Part shown: piece by piece, positions 25,177-39,753 of the stretch
Position numbering within the stretch: the first letter of the stretch is position 1
Layout: each line of letters opens with the position of its first letter
DNA from: Xestospongia bergquistia
Lineage: Eukaryota; Porifera; Demospongiae; Haplosclerida; Petrosiidae
Reading direction: 5' to 3'
DNA length: 64,000 nucleotides
NCBI GenBank assembly: GCA_963965975.1
Contig: OZ014412.1
Span: 12,228,849 to 12,292,848 of the forward strand
Translations under genes and position numbers: made by a program
Notes under the pieces: model-generated
Told to the model about the DNA's origin: nothing
Seen by the model: the letters and a program-made list of their open reading frames with translations, nothing else
Databases searched by the model: none

Positions 25177-25935
25177 TAAATGAACTCGCTTATAATATTA
25201 TAATTTATGAACTTATGATCTACAATAATATATCATAAAAGATTTTTATTCTTGATACTGAAACCATACGCGAAAGGAGTAATGAAATGGACTGTAATTG
25301 GTGGTACGTATATTTTTGCTATTACAGTAGCTAGACCACTAAGTTTGGCTAAATATACACAAGTGTATAACAGACTGACAGTATATATATGGATCATAAT
25401 GTTGCTGTCAATATGATGTACAGTGAGTTGCTTGGAATATGCACACGTAGCATATAACAAAATACCAGGATAATCACTAATCAGTTATATAATTATAAGA
25501 TGATGTGTATTAATATAATACAAGAAGTAGATGATAGGGGTGAAAATGCCAGACCAAGCTTAAGGTTAATGTTCACATACTTCCCATGTGAAATGTTTGT
25601 TATTGTAACTATGGTAATACAAACTAAACTCTTAAAATGGAGGGAGATACACTTTTAATATAAGCTTATTATAAATAAGTAACAATAGTTCTTATTCATA
25701 ACAATTATAAATTATATGTATAATATTATACTGAAATTTGTATTACAGCAAAAGAACTTAGAATGGATCATTATATTGTATCATTCACTACTAATATAGC
25801 CATAATAATTATAACAAATAACTAAAATGATTAACAAAATGTCTAGAACTAACAAACATTCATTTAATACTTATATATTTTAATCAATTTTTTGATATAA
25901 GAACTGAAGGTAGCAAGTACAGGAACAGAAAACAT
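25177..25935. other. Intergenic, convergent 3' ends of Fringe and PLC-beta
   Basis: 760 bp between two stop codons on opposite strands. It is AT-rich, contains AATAAA-like signals just after the Fringe stop, and shows no exon or repeat family. Presumed 3' UTRs of both genes. Confidence 0.6.
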
Positions 25936-28900
25936 CTACAGTTCAAGCGTAACACTCTCTTGTCCATCTAGTTTAGCCATCTCCTAGATAACGTGTCAAT
26001 ATAATTATTAAGTTAGTACATGATACAGATACATCTCCTCACCTCTGCGTGTTTCTCTTCCATCAATTTAATAGCAGCTTCCAGAGATGACTCAAAGAAC
26101 TTAATCTCTTTATTATGGATGTTATTGAGTTCTGATCTTGTCTGCATCCCCATGCTAAAAACTTCCTGTTCAATACCCCTATTAATTATTCACAAATTAA
26201 CCACTAATTAATATTTTTTATTTATTACTGACCTTAACCAGTCCCTATTGTTTGATCTTTCATTTCCTCTTTTCTTCTTTTTTAACTCTTGTACAATTTC
26301 TTTCTGTACTTTCTCAAGATCACTACACAAATCATTTTCTTATTAATGGATTGGCATTCATATTCACATCATAGTACCAATCAAACACAACATTTTGTTA
26401 TCAGAACTCATAAAGAATTATGATAGCTACATATTATGACTTATTTACTTTGTATTATTATATTAACATGCAAATACTCTTTAAAAAAGGTTGTAAAGCT
26501 TTAACAATATTTACAAAAAAGCAAATATACATGTAGGTGATGCACTAAACTCTGTTCATGTTAACTTTGACCTTTGATTTTGTGCCAAGTTTTACCATTT
26601 TCTTTCCAATGAAAAACCACCAAATTATCCTAATGGTATCACTGTTAATCTATAGCAAGTCTGCAATCAACGTGTTTCACAGTTCCAAATTTATCTATCA
26701 GCAAAGTATTGTCATACAGGCACATGTAAATTTTTGATTAAAACCAGGCATGGCCAAGTACATTGGTACTTGTACTTAAGTATTATATGTACAGCTATGA
26801 AAGCACTTGTACTTATACTTAAAATCCTTCCTTCATTTCTGCATAGTACAAATACATGTACTCAAGTATTTAGCTATGTACTTGCAAGTCTTAAAAACTT
26901 GTAAATATTAATTCCATGTTGAGAGTAGTTTGGAACCACCTTCAAAGAAGAGCAAAACCTTATTTAGCTTCATACCTGAGCCTAAGGCTGAAACAATACT
27001 TTTCAAAGTCATTTAAACACAGATGATTTCTTAGCACCTCCTTGTGTCTCCATGGACACAAATCTAGCCAAGTATTAAAAAGAGAATCATAAAAAGTATC
27101 CATCTCTTGCAAAGCCAGTGGAAATATTGTTCAGCAATGCGTGAAAATTTTCAGAAAGATGTAGAAAGAGCAATGATAGATTAAACAGTTGATGATTGTA
27201 AGATGCAATAATGTACCATAATTATAATACTGTCTCAGTCTGTCTGACATATGGATCTTTGATCAGTATCTATGTCATAACCATTACAAAGTGTTTCCTA
27301 ATTTATTATAGCCATCAGTTAAAGTATTTGTATTTGTACTTGTAATTAAGTACTTTCAAAAGTACTTTACTTATACTTAAGTACATCTTCATTATTGGAC
27401 CTTGCACATAAAATTTTTCAAAAGTGCTTGTACTTTACTAAAGTCCCTACAAATGTATCTGACCCTAAAATAATGAAGCCATTGAAGTGATTCACAAGGT
27501 CAAGGTGAATGTAAACATACTTTAAATGATTCATGTATATTAGCAAATCATGTACAATAGACAGTATGAATTGACTAATTGTGTAAAATAAACACTAACG
27601 TACCTCTTTTGCATCTTTTCAATTTCCTTCCTTTGAGCGTCATGTTTTTGACCAAGTAAAAACTTCTGCTTTTCATATAGCTATAGTAACACAGGGATAT
27701 CATCAAACACATTACTATCTCCTATTTCATTATACTTACATCTGTTTTACATTGTCTATCTAATGCTTGAAGTTCTGCTTGTTGACTGGTTTCAAAATCA
27801 GATAATTGATTCTTGTGTGCCTCTTCCATCTCCTTTTGTGATGTGACATTAGGATTATATTAGTATGATAACATACTATTGAAATTATGCACCTGTATCA
27901 CTACCTATTCTAACCTTTTCTTTGCCTGCTTTGGAAGCTTTAGCCATTTCTTTGGCTTGTTTTGTTTGAATACTCTTCATAGCCTGCATGAAACATCATT
28001 TAAGTATACGAATAAAAACATACAAATAGATAGATGATACTCAAAATGTGAATGGATAAACAGCAAGACAGTAGAAAATAAAAAGGACAATGTAAAAACA
28101 ACTTGTGCTTGTCTAAAGGTGGATTCACATAATTAGGCTGATACATGCGTCGTATTGTGTTCTTGGTGTCACATAGCATAAATGCTGCTCATATAAACAA
28201 GAGGACGTATGTGAACAAAACTCTCCCACTGCCCCACATTTCATTAGTGACGCTTCTAGACACTCCACTGTCTGTCAGCTTAACAAAAAGGGAGAGGGGA
28301 CTAATTGGGTGAACTATAGCAACACCTATTACTTGAGGAAATATGGTAACATCATGGCAGATGGCACATTCAAATTTAAAAGGAAAAGGTTGTCTTTGTA
28401 GGTTTTTTGGCTTTATAGCTGAGGATCTGGTTTTTGTACAAACTGAGTCATCTGTTAAGTGGCAATGCAATTATTAAGTACTCTAGCAATACTTCTAAGT
28501 TTTCCTAAAAAAGAGCATTCCAAAAAGAACAGGAAGTTATAATCAGAAAATGAAGTAACTGAAAAAAGTTGTTTAGCCCAAAGGATGCTAACAATATTAT
28601 TTTCATTTATGAAAACCTGTAGTTATTGGTTTTATAATGATGACAAAAGCTGTTTTATACTGTTGTGACATCATATTGTGATGACAGGTAACATAAAAGG
28701 ATCCACATTACTAGTTACTACTAGCATTATAGAGAAAATTCCTTAAGGTAGTACAGATACGTAATAGTACCTTTAAGGTAACCAACATAGTAATGGCTTA
28801 CTTTTTCGTGTTTCTTAGTGAGGTCTACCCTAGCTTTTTCACAACGTTTTAGAATCTTTAAATAATCCTAAGAAAAGGATAATGCCATTATCACATCATT

Positions 28901-31900
28901 ACTGAATGCACTGACTGGATGGTTCACAACTTCAGGTGAGTCATGAGATACAGCAGTTACCTTCTCTCTACTTTTAGCTTCAGCTAAACAAGACATAGTG
29001 TCATCTATAATAAAGTAATATCAAGGACACTGAAAGATTGCTTGATACCTCCACCAAAACTTGGTGAATTTGGTAATGTCTTTGTCTTCAAACCTAGAGT
29101 ATCAGCAGTTCCGGCTGAAGGTCTAGGTCTCGAGATAGCCATTGTTTGCTAATAGACAAAGAAAGTGGGGAGAGCAAGAGAGAATACTGCTTATAGTACT
29201 TAGTATACTAACTCACTTTGGTAAGAAGTTCTGGAGGAGCAGACTCTTTCCTTTTATTGGGTGGACTACTGGAAGTTTTGATAACAGGCACACTAGGATG
29301 TCTTTCTCTAGGTCTTTGAGGTTCACTGTCAACTTCTTCTGCATCAGCAAACTATATAAACATAAAGTACAATAGCAAATCTACAATAAAGGAGAATCTC
29401 ATACACTACATAAAGAACACTTCTTCCATCCTATCCTCATTTTAATACATTAGTGTACTGTTACATATTGCATGTCAACTACTGTACTGAAGACATACAG
29501 AGAATATGCACACATACATAGTTATACATACTACAAACACTTATTGAAGGTCCAACAGTTTCACTATTGTTAGCACAGTAGCACCTAATATGTAGGGATA
29601 GCCAGGGAAAAAGTGACCATCACATGTTGTCTGTTGTATACAACACCCTGAAATCTCTTGTAAACAATTTAACACTTTGAAGACATACTTCTTGTTTTTG
29701 AGTGTTTTTAAAACCACAATGGCTTCCATCTTAAACAAAAATATCACTGTAGTAAGTAGCTTGACAGTGAAATTGTTCCTTCTTCTGGTTCTTCTGCTCT
29801 AAAAGCTCTAGCTCACTAACACATAAAGATACAGTCATGATTCAGAATAAAAAAGCAAGTGAGGAGATCTGTTGCATTATGGTGATTTCATATATAAAAT
29901 CTTTCACAAAGGGATGTCAGATGGTAAACCAGCTATTCTTCAATCTGCTAGAGCCATTCATAAAGGAATTAACTACTTATTATTTGTGAAATTATTAAGT
30001 AATAACACAGTCAACAATAATACCATTGCAAACTTTTTTCAGGATTAGAAAATTATTTTTGTTGACAAATCTTCAATCTGTGCAGAAAGACAGTCAAATT
30101 TTGAAAATATCTTCACATTAACCTCAAAAAGAAAAGGTTGGCATATCACTTCAGACTTTAGATACCAAGACTTGAAGAGAAAAGGATGGCAGCATGCTTT
30201 TAATTAGCCACATGCTGGTTATTGCACTTCTCAAACTTACTTCAATTGATAACATTGATAGGAAACAAGTATGAAACTTTTTTTAAATAAAATAAAAGAT
30301 GTAATGACAAAGAAATAGTGGTAAGGATGACTATACAAATCCATAAAGAATCGCTATATACAATCAGCAATAATTTACAAAAGCCTTTACTATACATGTC
30401 TTCGAAAGACTGTAGCAGTAAACATGTATGTTATAACAAACAGGCTACATGTTTGATATGCATGGCTACTTATGTAGGAGTTTTACATGAATTCCCTGTT
30501 GTTTCTCCTTTTTTTTTCCATATTATCATCCCAACATATTTTCAATTTCTTCAAAAATGATTTTCGTTACTTGCACATTTTGTAGATACATTTCATATAT
30601 GCTTAACCTCGCTGCAGTCTTATCCAAAGACTTTCTTTATCCTTTTTAGCCTCCTCAAGTGACATAATCTCATGTGATGTGCAAGATGATTATTGATAAT
30701 TCAGCATTTCTCTTCAATCAAAAGGAAAAAAGCTTTGCCTTTTAGTGCGTCTACTGGGTACTTTGCACTCTAATTGACAAAAGGTCCAATACTTTTCAAC
30801 TTCTTAGTAAAAGTTAGTGATTCTCCAATGACAGCTATGGTGCTAGTATTTTTAGTTCACACTCAATGTACTGACAAAGATAAATGCCAAAAGTTAGTAA
30901 AACTGTCATAACTTTCCAAAGAAGTATTTTTGCAAAAATTCTCACTTTAAAAGTTGTAAAATGTCATAAGCTGTATGCAGGAGGTTTTTATTGAATTCTG
31001 AAGTCTTCACTGAAAGCTGTGCTTTTTTCAAAGGTTCCGCAGACTTGTAAAGCTTTTTGTTCATTTGACACTCTTTTTGGCAGTATTCTTAAGACATACA
31101 GAAGTTTTGCTACCGTCCACTATAGTTTGGTGGCTACCAGTGCCTTGTTTGCCGAGTTAAAGCAGTTCAAAGCCATTTGCCTGGGTAACAGGCACACACA
31201 CTGACAGACTACAGTAACTCTTGCTATATGCCCATGCACAACAAGGTTAATTAGTGTTCTCAATCCTATCAATACTGCTTACCTCATCATCTTCTCCTGT
31301 GGCTTCAGTTCCCATTGCTAGCTGCTCCAGGGCTCTTGTGGCAAACATAAGCGGATTTTCCAAAGCAGCCACTATATCTAATAAATAAGAATCAGTATAG
31401 GTCAATGAATGTATCAGTGATACCTTCATATTCATCAGGCACATAGTCCTCAATCTTGATATGGAGGAAAAGATTAGCCATGCCCAATGGATTATTATGT
31501 TTGTCACGAAGAGAAACATGTCGGAAACCAGCTCTTAAATGATTAACTGGTAGAACTCGTTGTCCAATAAAAACGTGATCACTATCAAAGACAACTAAAC
31601 GCAAAAGAGCTAGCTCAGGTAGCAAGACCTAGAGAGAAAGAAGGAGAAGCACATTGTTTATGTACTGTATGTATATGTGTTCTGAAATTCAAGAACATGA
31701 TGTCTGAAGTATCTTGGTTTATACAAAATGATCATTAAAATACAATCTACATGTACAGACATCCATAGGACTTGTCTGAACACACTACTTACTCGTCTAA
31801 ACACAAAATAATCTTCATCCCAAAATGGGTTTGGAGCTGGGGCCCGTTTCTTTGTAAACTGTCGACGTACGATATCAGCAGGTAACCCATACATTTCAAC

Positions 31901-34900
31901 TTCAACCATTAGATCAGTTTTTTTACTGGTAATAAACATTCCTGAGATAATCTTGATGGAGAGACGAGCAGGAACAGTGTCCTCTATCTTCTTCTGAACA
32001 AATGGATTAAACCCTTTCTCCATACACATTACAGATGGTTTTAAAATATACCTATTACAAACAATGAAAGGACATGTACATCTATTATATCAATATCCAT
32101 ATACCACAGTAACAATAACATGCACATAAATGTATACATAAGTATACATATAGAGCAGTATAGAGTTCACTGACCCAGTTCCTCCATTCATCTCAAATTT
32201 GGCATAATTCACTTGCATGGGCATATCTGATGTTTGAAAGTTCAGTGCGACCATTTGACATCCAACATTCCAATAGATCTAGAAAAAGAATCATTCCTTT
32301 AGTCTTTTCTTTACACAAGCCCAATCCATCAAGTTATTTTTCCAAATCTCCATGCCCTCTTTCTATTCACTGACAATCAATCCATCCATCTGTTCATCCA
32401 TTTGTTCATTCATTCATACTGATATTTCTTTACTTGAGGCATGTAGTTACTGGAGTTCATACGAGAGCCTCCAGCTGGATAAACACGGCTGTTCTGTCTG
32501 ATATTATAGCGTACAAATTCTTTTGGTTTAGTTTTGATTAGATTCATCCCTTTCTCTTCACCAAAGGACGACATAATATAATGATTGTTGAACTCTAGTA
32601 ATATATATAGTTGAAATAGATAAGAAAACATAAATCAAAAATCTCACAGCTTTCATTCTTAAAATGCTCTTGCACATTTCAACTTACTTTCTGAAGCCTC
32701 AAAACTGACAAAAGACATAGCTGTGACATAGTTTAGTAAATCTGTCAAAGGACTGGCCGACAATGCTTCTCCTCTTTCGTATTTCTTTTTTTCTTCTTTT
32801 CCTGTTTCTCCTTCTGTACCATTCTCCTTCTACACAAAAAGTAAACGTTCAGTATAACAACATTTATACCTATTGGCATATGCATATGATTACATTGAAT
32901 ATAATATTTAGTTATAAATTTAATAACCACCCAAGACTTGTGGGACACAGATTGGGAATAATGCACCTATTTTTGGATAATTTCAGACAAACTCTTGACT
33001 GCTACATAGACATTTTGAATAAGATATTTACCAAATTAAGCCTTAACATTGGTTTGCTCAACATCAAATTTTTGCAAATATCTTGTACAAACCAATGAAT
33101 ATAATGTGTATATATGTGTGTTCAACTAAACAGAATTTAAATAAGTTCCACCTTCCCAAACAAAGTCAATTATCTACATGTATATACTGGTTTTGCTGTC
33201 TCAGCAAGTGGTTTCTCTTCAGGAGTTTTCTCTTTTGGAGGAGGGCTCTTTTCACTGATGGCAGGAGGAGTAGATACAGGAGGTGGAGATGACGGATCAC
33301 TAATAATTTAGAATAATAATAATTACAGACATGCACAGATGTATAAGGCAGGCAAGGGCAGGCGCAGGTAGGATCAGACAGGAAACACAGGATCAAGTAG
33401 ACACAGGCATGCAGTGGCAAGCACAGGCGGGATAAGACAGGGAATACAAGCAATCATAGGCAGGACAAGACACAGCAGACAAAGGCAAACAGGCAGGACC
33501 AGGCAAGCAACACAGGAACAAACACACACAGGAAAGTCAGGAAAACTCAGGTGGGCTAGGGCAAAATAACATAGGGTCAAACAAACATACAGGCAAGCAC
33601 AAGCAGGATTGGACAGAATCACACAGGCAACTGGCAACATAAGAACAAACAACAGGTAAGAAAGCAGCAGCACAAGCAAGCAGGCCAGTATCATGCATGT
33701 GTGCAAAGAACCTCACTGGTTCACTGTGCTCTTCTCTTTTGCTTCTCCATGCTCCTCCTCACCTCCTATGCCATTACCCTTACCTGTATAAAGCAACAAT
33801 AGAGAATATTGACAACCCTACCCATCATTGGTGTCTTCCAGAATGGTCATACCCTTAAAGAGACTTGGGCGACTTTTTAATGGTGGAACCAACTATAAGA
33901 TAACATATATATGTAAAAGAAACATGTACATTATCAAATTATGCACAATCATTTACATCTACTCACATTATTGCCAGCAGTCTTTTCTGGAGATGATGGC
34001 TGTGGTTTTTCTGGTTCTTTGGTTTGAGATACTTCCATATTATAACAAAAAATATTTTATTGTTTGCAACCAACTAACTTTCTAGTTCTGCTTGTTCTGG
34101 GACATCTTGTAATGTAGCTCCTCGCTGAAGAGTTGATGTATTGTTATCACCTTTGGGAGCACGCACCTATAAATTATATATAATGTAATAGATTAACATA
34201 CTTGTACATTTACAATGATAATTAACCTTATCTTTGATAACAATCTTTCCTTTTAGCTTCTCTGGAGGAGGTAAGGCAACACCTGGTTCAAGCTAAAATG
34301 AAACAACAGAATATTCAATATGCTATAACTTATACGTGTTCATGTCCACTTACATGTGTAGATTTACAGAACATATATATGTACATTGTACATAGTTATG
34401 TACATGTACACACGGAAGCATTTATACACATGACCTTGTGCACTAAATATATTATGGGGACAAGTTTAAGCTTAAATGTATATTACAGACAAAAGTGCTA
34501 TGTATTTTTTTGTGAGTTGTAATACTTTCATTGTTTTGTTTAGAAAGTGTGCTTACTGTAGCATAACTTGAGCTCACTACAAGTTATGCTTTGGACAGCC
34601 AGAGTATGAAAAATAAATGCATATTAAGCTTAAATACAACCACCAAAACTCAGTCATATAAAGAATATGATGAATTGTGATTTATTACAAACTGTTCTCC
34701 ATCAACACATTCAAGGTATAGAATTAATTAAAATAGATATTGGTCTCTTACAAGTAAGACCTCACCTGTAATGCCACAAGGCTGACAACATGACTAACAA
34801 GTTTGTCACGCAAAACAGTCTATTGACCACAGTTCAAACCAGGACAAAAGTATCATGAAATTTTATTAATTAGTAGGTGTGGTCGTCTATAATTATGCAT

Positions 34901-37900
34901 ATTTTTATTGTTTGACAATACAAGCATATTAAATTTTCAACTGCTATACAAAAGTTTTAAATTAATACAAGCCAGGCACTGTAAAAGAAGGACACTAGGG
35001 CGTCAATCTGAAAGGCAGAAGCTGATGAAAACTACTCGAGAAGCTTGGTGACAACTTTGCCATTGACTTTTCTATATCGGGTGTTACTCAGATTCCACAA
35101 ATTAAAGAAGTATCTTACTGGGAAGTCTGTAAGTGGGTTTCTAAGTAGTTTATCTCCAAACACATCCACAAAGATTTCTGCCATTCGACTTATCAACTTG
35201 GGGTATCTGTTACAATGGTTCTCAATGGATAGGATAACTGGATAGTCACTAGCAACAAATGCATAGTTGTTTATTGCCTCCACAACATCCTACAGGTAAA
35301 AAACAATGCAGTCTATGGTTTATCATTATTAGTTAGAGCATAGTTACACCAACTCTCAAAAATACTCTACCTTGAAAGGAACTTTGGTACAAAGAGTGTT
35401 ACCATGGGTAATAATGATGTCTTCAAAATCACTTCGAGGCCAGCAATCTAATTCCACACATCTAATGACAAGATACATTGGAATGTCACTACTTGTAATA
35501 CAATTAGTGTACACAGATATACTTGTAAACAAGTAGCCATACATGTATAGTAAAATGTTTAATGTACACATACCATACCAATTATGTCACCATCATATTA
35601 ATGTAGATGGATACACAGTAAGTACAAGATTACAACAATTACTCTCTTATAATTGTTTAGGAAGATACTGACTTCCCCTGGCTAGAGCTGTAAACATTGG
35701 AAAATTATTAGTACTGTCTGTGGAAGACTATAGAATGCTATAAAAAGAAGTAGCAAAAAGCTCAATTCATGATCAGCTCATAGCACTTTCAGTTGGTATT
35801 AATAAACTTCATTGGGGGTTGCCTGGCATGATTTTGAGGCAGACAATGAAAAGGGACAAAACATATAATAACACAATTAGATTTATGACAAAACAAATGG
35901 ATGCATACTATGACAAATAATTACATGGTAAAGGCACAAATGGACTCATGGCAATGATATGAATTCATGGCAAGATAAATGGATATCATAGCAATGTAGC
36001 TAACAATGTGTATTAAAATGCAAACATATATAGTACATAACAAGTACAAATGTACATTATGTACATGTACATCTGTACTATAAGTACGTGGATCAAGAAG
36101 ATGTATTTTCTCAAACACTAACATCAGCATCACCTGAACTTGTGAAGTTGTATATTCTACTATACTGTTATATTGTCAATATTGTCATAATCACATTTGT
36201 ACATGTACAATGTACATAATAATACCTGCATCCAGTTAACAATACTTGGATGTACATTTCTGTCAAAGATTCTGATCTCAATTGATGCCCTATCATCATC
36301 ACATGATAAACATATGACAATAACAAGAAAACTCACCATTGAGATATGTATTGTGTGAGCTGTTAATGAAGTAGTGATTTAGGGGTTTCCCCATGTCCTG
36401 ACATTGATCAAATTGAATAGGGTCAATTATCATATTATCATCACTCATCAAATATTGGAGAAGATCTTTCATAGTCAGCCGGTCTAAGAAATTGATGTGA
36501 ATATGAAAGTAGCTTTGGTACTGACACTTTAAAACACATTGCACATGTAATATACTACAATATCATAATTATACTGACCAGTGTCTCCACCATATTTATC
36601 CATGAGTGTCATGGCCTGATCTGAAGTGACACGAGGGAATAAAATATCATTGAGGCGAGGATCACGTTGTTGCTAGGTAACATATGATGAAATAGTCAAT
36701 ATATATTGGTAACTCACTGTGTTCAAAAAGTTAGCAAACTCCTTGGCATCAATATATTGTTTACGAGGTTTAATTTTACTGTATTTAAGAGGACAATACA
36801 TTTCAACAAAAACTCTATAAGGTACATTAATGATTATCATACCAAGCTTGCTTCAACACATCCAAGTCTGGTCCTCTATTCTGAAGGAGAGAGTCAATGA
36901 GGTTCATATAAATCTCTTCAGTGAATTCAGACACTTCAATATACAGTGTACCATCATCCTGAAGGAAAGAGAAAATATCCCAATAATGTAAACGGGTCAG
37001 TTTGTAAAACTAATGGAGCATGAACGAAGGGACAGTTGAAGAGATAGATGACAAGTAAATGAATGGAAGGGTTCATTAAATAACAAACGATAGATGAATG
37101 AATTAATAAGCTAACAGAATTTCAATACACAATTAAAAAGAAAATAATATAAATGTTTCACCATCACACCATTTGCTTCACTTCAGTTTTTGCAGACACA
37201 AAGTATTCGTTGATGACATCTTTTGAGGTCTTATGAACCATCATCAACTTACGAACTGTTTTTAAATCAAGCTGACCACGACCATTAGATTCAAGTAACA
37301 GTCTTGTGTAGCTGTTTGAGATACATGAAATAACTCAAATAAGTGTTATAAAACCAACTTACTGTTTTTTCATGTAACCCAACAATGGTAGCTGGTAGTC
37401 TAATAAATGATGAGCTAATTTGTTAATAGCTGTCTGGAATACCTAAAATTAGATATAAGGATTGAAAGAGAGAAAAGGTAATGGAGAAAGAGAGGGGCAG
37501 GGAAGGATATAGGGAAGGAGGGCAAGGAAGGAAAGAAGGGATGAGGAGATAGAGAGAGATGGAGGGAATACAGAGAGGAAGGAGGCATCAAGCTAGATCA
37601 TTCACTTTGGTGATGCTGATGCTTGAGAATGATCTAGCAAAGGTCATTAGTGAATAAATTTTGTTGTCCAATCAGATTTCACTGCCCAGATTCAGGGCAG
37701 CATCAGTGGCAAGAAATAGTCTAAGTTGTAGCTATGTGACTCTCTAATCTATTAAGGCATTTGATGCTTTGCATCAAGGTGAGACTATTTATTATTCAAT
37801 AACTCAGTAACTACAGGTTACAGGCCAACTACAGGTTACAAGTCTACTACTCTTTAGACATAGCCAACATGCATTGAATGGTGAGATTCCTGGTTGCAAA

Positions 37901-39138
37901 TGCATGTATGGGTTTCTTGTTTTCACTTATCACAGTCAATTAAAACTTCAACAAAGAAGAGGGTCTAGCTCAGTAGACTAGAGGAGGAAGGGAAAGATGG
38001 AAGAAGGGAGAGATGGAGGGAGGGGGATGGATAGAGGGAGAAAAGATGGTGTAGATATGAAAGGTGGAATACTTCAGCTGCATCAGCAGTCTCTGCCACT
38101 AAGTTAGTGAACACCAGTTTAGTTATGCCATCTTGTCGATATACAAGTGTTCTTGAACACTCTTCAAGTGACTGATCACCGATACAACTGTTGAGAGCTT
38201 CAATAAGTTTACCATCCTAGTATAGCAAAATAAGCAATGACTAAAAGGTTATAATGTACCACCAATCAAATAGTTACTTTTGGAATTTTTCCACTTCTAA
38301 CATCACTGACTACTGTCAGGTCCCACACTGAAGAACTCTGCAGAAAAATACAACAGTTAACTACCTCTCTATTTTCAAACAGAGCCATATTTAAAATAGT
38401 AAGTACATGTATATTAACATAAGAACTACAAGTACATTGTACTGGAGGGAATCTACCTGATATGTCTTATTAACATAGTTTGGTATATACTACACTGCAA
38501 AGGTTTAAGTAACAACTGGTAGGAAGGAAACATAATAGCAAATACTTCTATATATAGTATCATCAGTCTACTTTTGCTTATAACTTAAATACATGTAAAT
38601 ATACACATATATTCATCAATTTTTTTCAATTGATCCAATGTAATACAAAGATAAATGAACAGACAGGAGCAATGTATGGCCAGATGGTTCATAATATCCA
38701 TCATTTCTCAATATCCATACTTACTTTACTGGAATCTTCTCCACGAGCTGACAGGAAATAGCCTTCACTATCTACTTTAAAGAGCAGCTTTTGAGGAGAA
38801 CCATCACTCTAACACAGAATGGAGAGGAATGGCATGAGTTATGTCTCACCTGACTGAGAGGTTACTACATATTTAGAATACTAATATGTATAGATAATTA
38901 AATATTGACAACAAAGTAGTGATCTTTAAAGCAACAATGGTACAGGAGTAATGTCAATGTAACTTTAAGCCTCCATTAACCATCATCACAAGTTCAGTTC
39001 AACATATACGTTGTTATAAATGTAACAACCATTGTCATTCCTTCTTACCTCTTCCCATTTCCAGAGTGTCATACCATCTAGTAACACTTGTGGAGGAGTA
39101 ATTTTCTCAAGCTTTCTCACTACAACATTACCAGCCAT
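25936..39138 (-). CDS. PLCB: Phospholipase C-beta
   Basis: Gq-effector enzyme that splits PIP2 into IP3 and diacylglycerol. Domains read from start (ATG 39136-39138, [17 protein letters not shown]) to stop. The PH domain is at about 38.1-39.1 kb ([25 protein letters not shown]). EF hands lie at about 36.6-37.4 kb. The X box is at about 35.0-36.5 kb, with both catalytic histidines: [13 protein letters not shown], then [23 protein letters not shown] and [10 protein letters not shown] low-complexity X-Y linker is spread over several small exons (33.2-34.3 kb). The Y box (32.2-32.8 kb) includes [32 protein letters not shown] and [15 protein letters not shown]. The C2 domain is at 31.4-32.0 kb. 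A Lys/Glu-rich C-terminal coiled coil (25.9-29.8 kb) is typical of PLC-beta. The C-terminus ends VTLEL, a possible class II PDZ ligand. I did not fix every exon border in the coiled coil, so total length is not stated. Confidence 0.93.
26745..27475. mobile_element. Probable degraded hAT-type element in a PLC-beta intron
   Basis: Both ends are rich in TACTTGTACTTAAGTA-like motifs, in a pattern I associate with hAT-derived elements. The left end begins near CAGGCATGGCCAAGTAC. Near 27,105-27,180 the plus strand, with a stop inside, reads like the end of a hAT dimerisation domain (PVEILFSNA, then KFSERCRK). No clear 8-bp target duplication was found. A degraded or non-autonomous copy is the best reading; chance similarity cannot be excluded. 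Confidence 0.4.
33340..33700. repeat. CAGG-rich degenerate minisatellite in a PLC-beta intron
   Basis: Irregular tandem variants of a short unit around GGCAGGCACAGG, with poor periodicity. The long minus-strand open frames here (Cys/Leu/Pro-rich) are a by-product of the repeat. It lies between exons of the X-Y linker. Confidence 0.8.
37455..38055. repeat. Purine-rich (GA/GGA) tracts in a PLC-beta intron
   Basis: Two plus-strand purine tracts, about 37,455-37,585 and 37,965-38,055, made of GAGA, GGGA and GGAAGG motifs. On the transcribed strand they are polypyrimidine tracts. The second lies immediately before an exon encoding the end of the PH domain. Confidence 0.75.
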
Positions 39139-39537
39139 TGCGAGTGAGGTGACTCAAGAGATTCGATCCCTGTGAGAGAAGAGAACACACACTGCGCATG
39201 TCAGACGCTTTTCATAGTGATTATTTGTGTAATGATCCAAGATAAAAGTAAAAAAAATAGGAGTATATGAAAATGACAAAGGTATAATATACAATCTATC
39301 GACAAAGAGACTCGCCTGAGAAAGTAGTCGCTTGTTGTCCAACAAGCAAGCTCAACGACGACGGAACGGACAACAATGGCTAAAGTGGGCGTGGGTTCAA
39401 CCAATGATCAGTTGTGAATGGGCGGGCGAGAGCTAACAATGAGGGCGCGGTTTCGCTTAGTACAGTCTGGATTGTGCTTGCTAAATAGCATTATAATTAT
39501 ATTAAATAACAGACCCACAGAAAGAGGTAGGGCTGAC
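39139..39537. promoter_or_regulatory. Divergent promoter region PLC-beta / SMIM12-like
   Basis: About 400 bp between opposite start codons. The middle (about 39,345-39,460) is visibly richer in G, C and CpG than its surroundings, as in a broad shared promoter. Short open frames here on both strands look non-coding. Confidence 0.45.
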
Positions 39538-39753
39538 ATGGCCTGGCAACTAATTCTGAATGCTGTTCGTACCTATGCTCCATGGGTTATGTTACCAATT
39601 ACAATAACTGTTGGTTTTATTGGGTATAATATGGAACGATGGATACGTAACCCTCAGTCTCAGTCAATATCATCCATGAGTACTGAAGAGAGGCGAAAAG
39701 AACGCCAACTTAGAGAATTAACTGTCAGTGACAACAGTGATGAGAAAAAATAA
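39538..39753 (+). CDS. SMIM12: SMIM12-like small integral membrane protein
   Basis: 71-residue protein from the ATG at 39538. It is recognised by VRTYAPWVMLPITITVGFIG and then YNMERWIR, which align with human SMIM12 ([28 protein letters not shown]), and by ERRKERQLRELT against ERREDRKLDELL. It has one transmembrane helix (about residues 14-31). Human SMIM12 has 92 residues and carries extra C-terminal sequence missing here. The open frame extends 40 codons upstream, but family alignment supports the MAWQL start. It is a single exon. Molecular function is unknown for the family. Confidence 0.85.
   Translation: MAWQLILNAVRTYAPWVMLPITITVGFIGYNMERWIRNPQSQSISSMSTEERRKERQLRELTVSDNSDEKK

Noticed and set aside
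33166-33706. Two long minus-strand frames rich in Cys, Leu and Pro
   Set aside because: Produced by the CAGG-type minisatellite; only the short Lys/Glu/Pro-rich exon near 33,180-33,298 is part of PLC-beta.
39201-39404. Minus-strand frames of about 65 residues upstream of PLC-beta
   Set aside because: They lie in the shared promoter/5' UTR; PLC-beta starts cleanly at 39,138.
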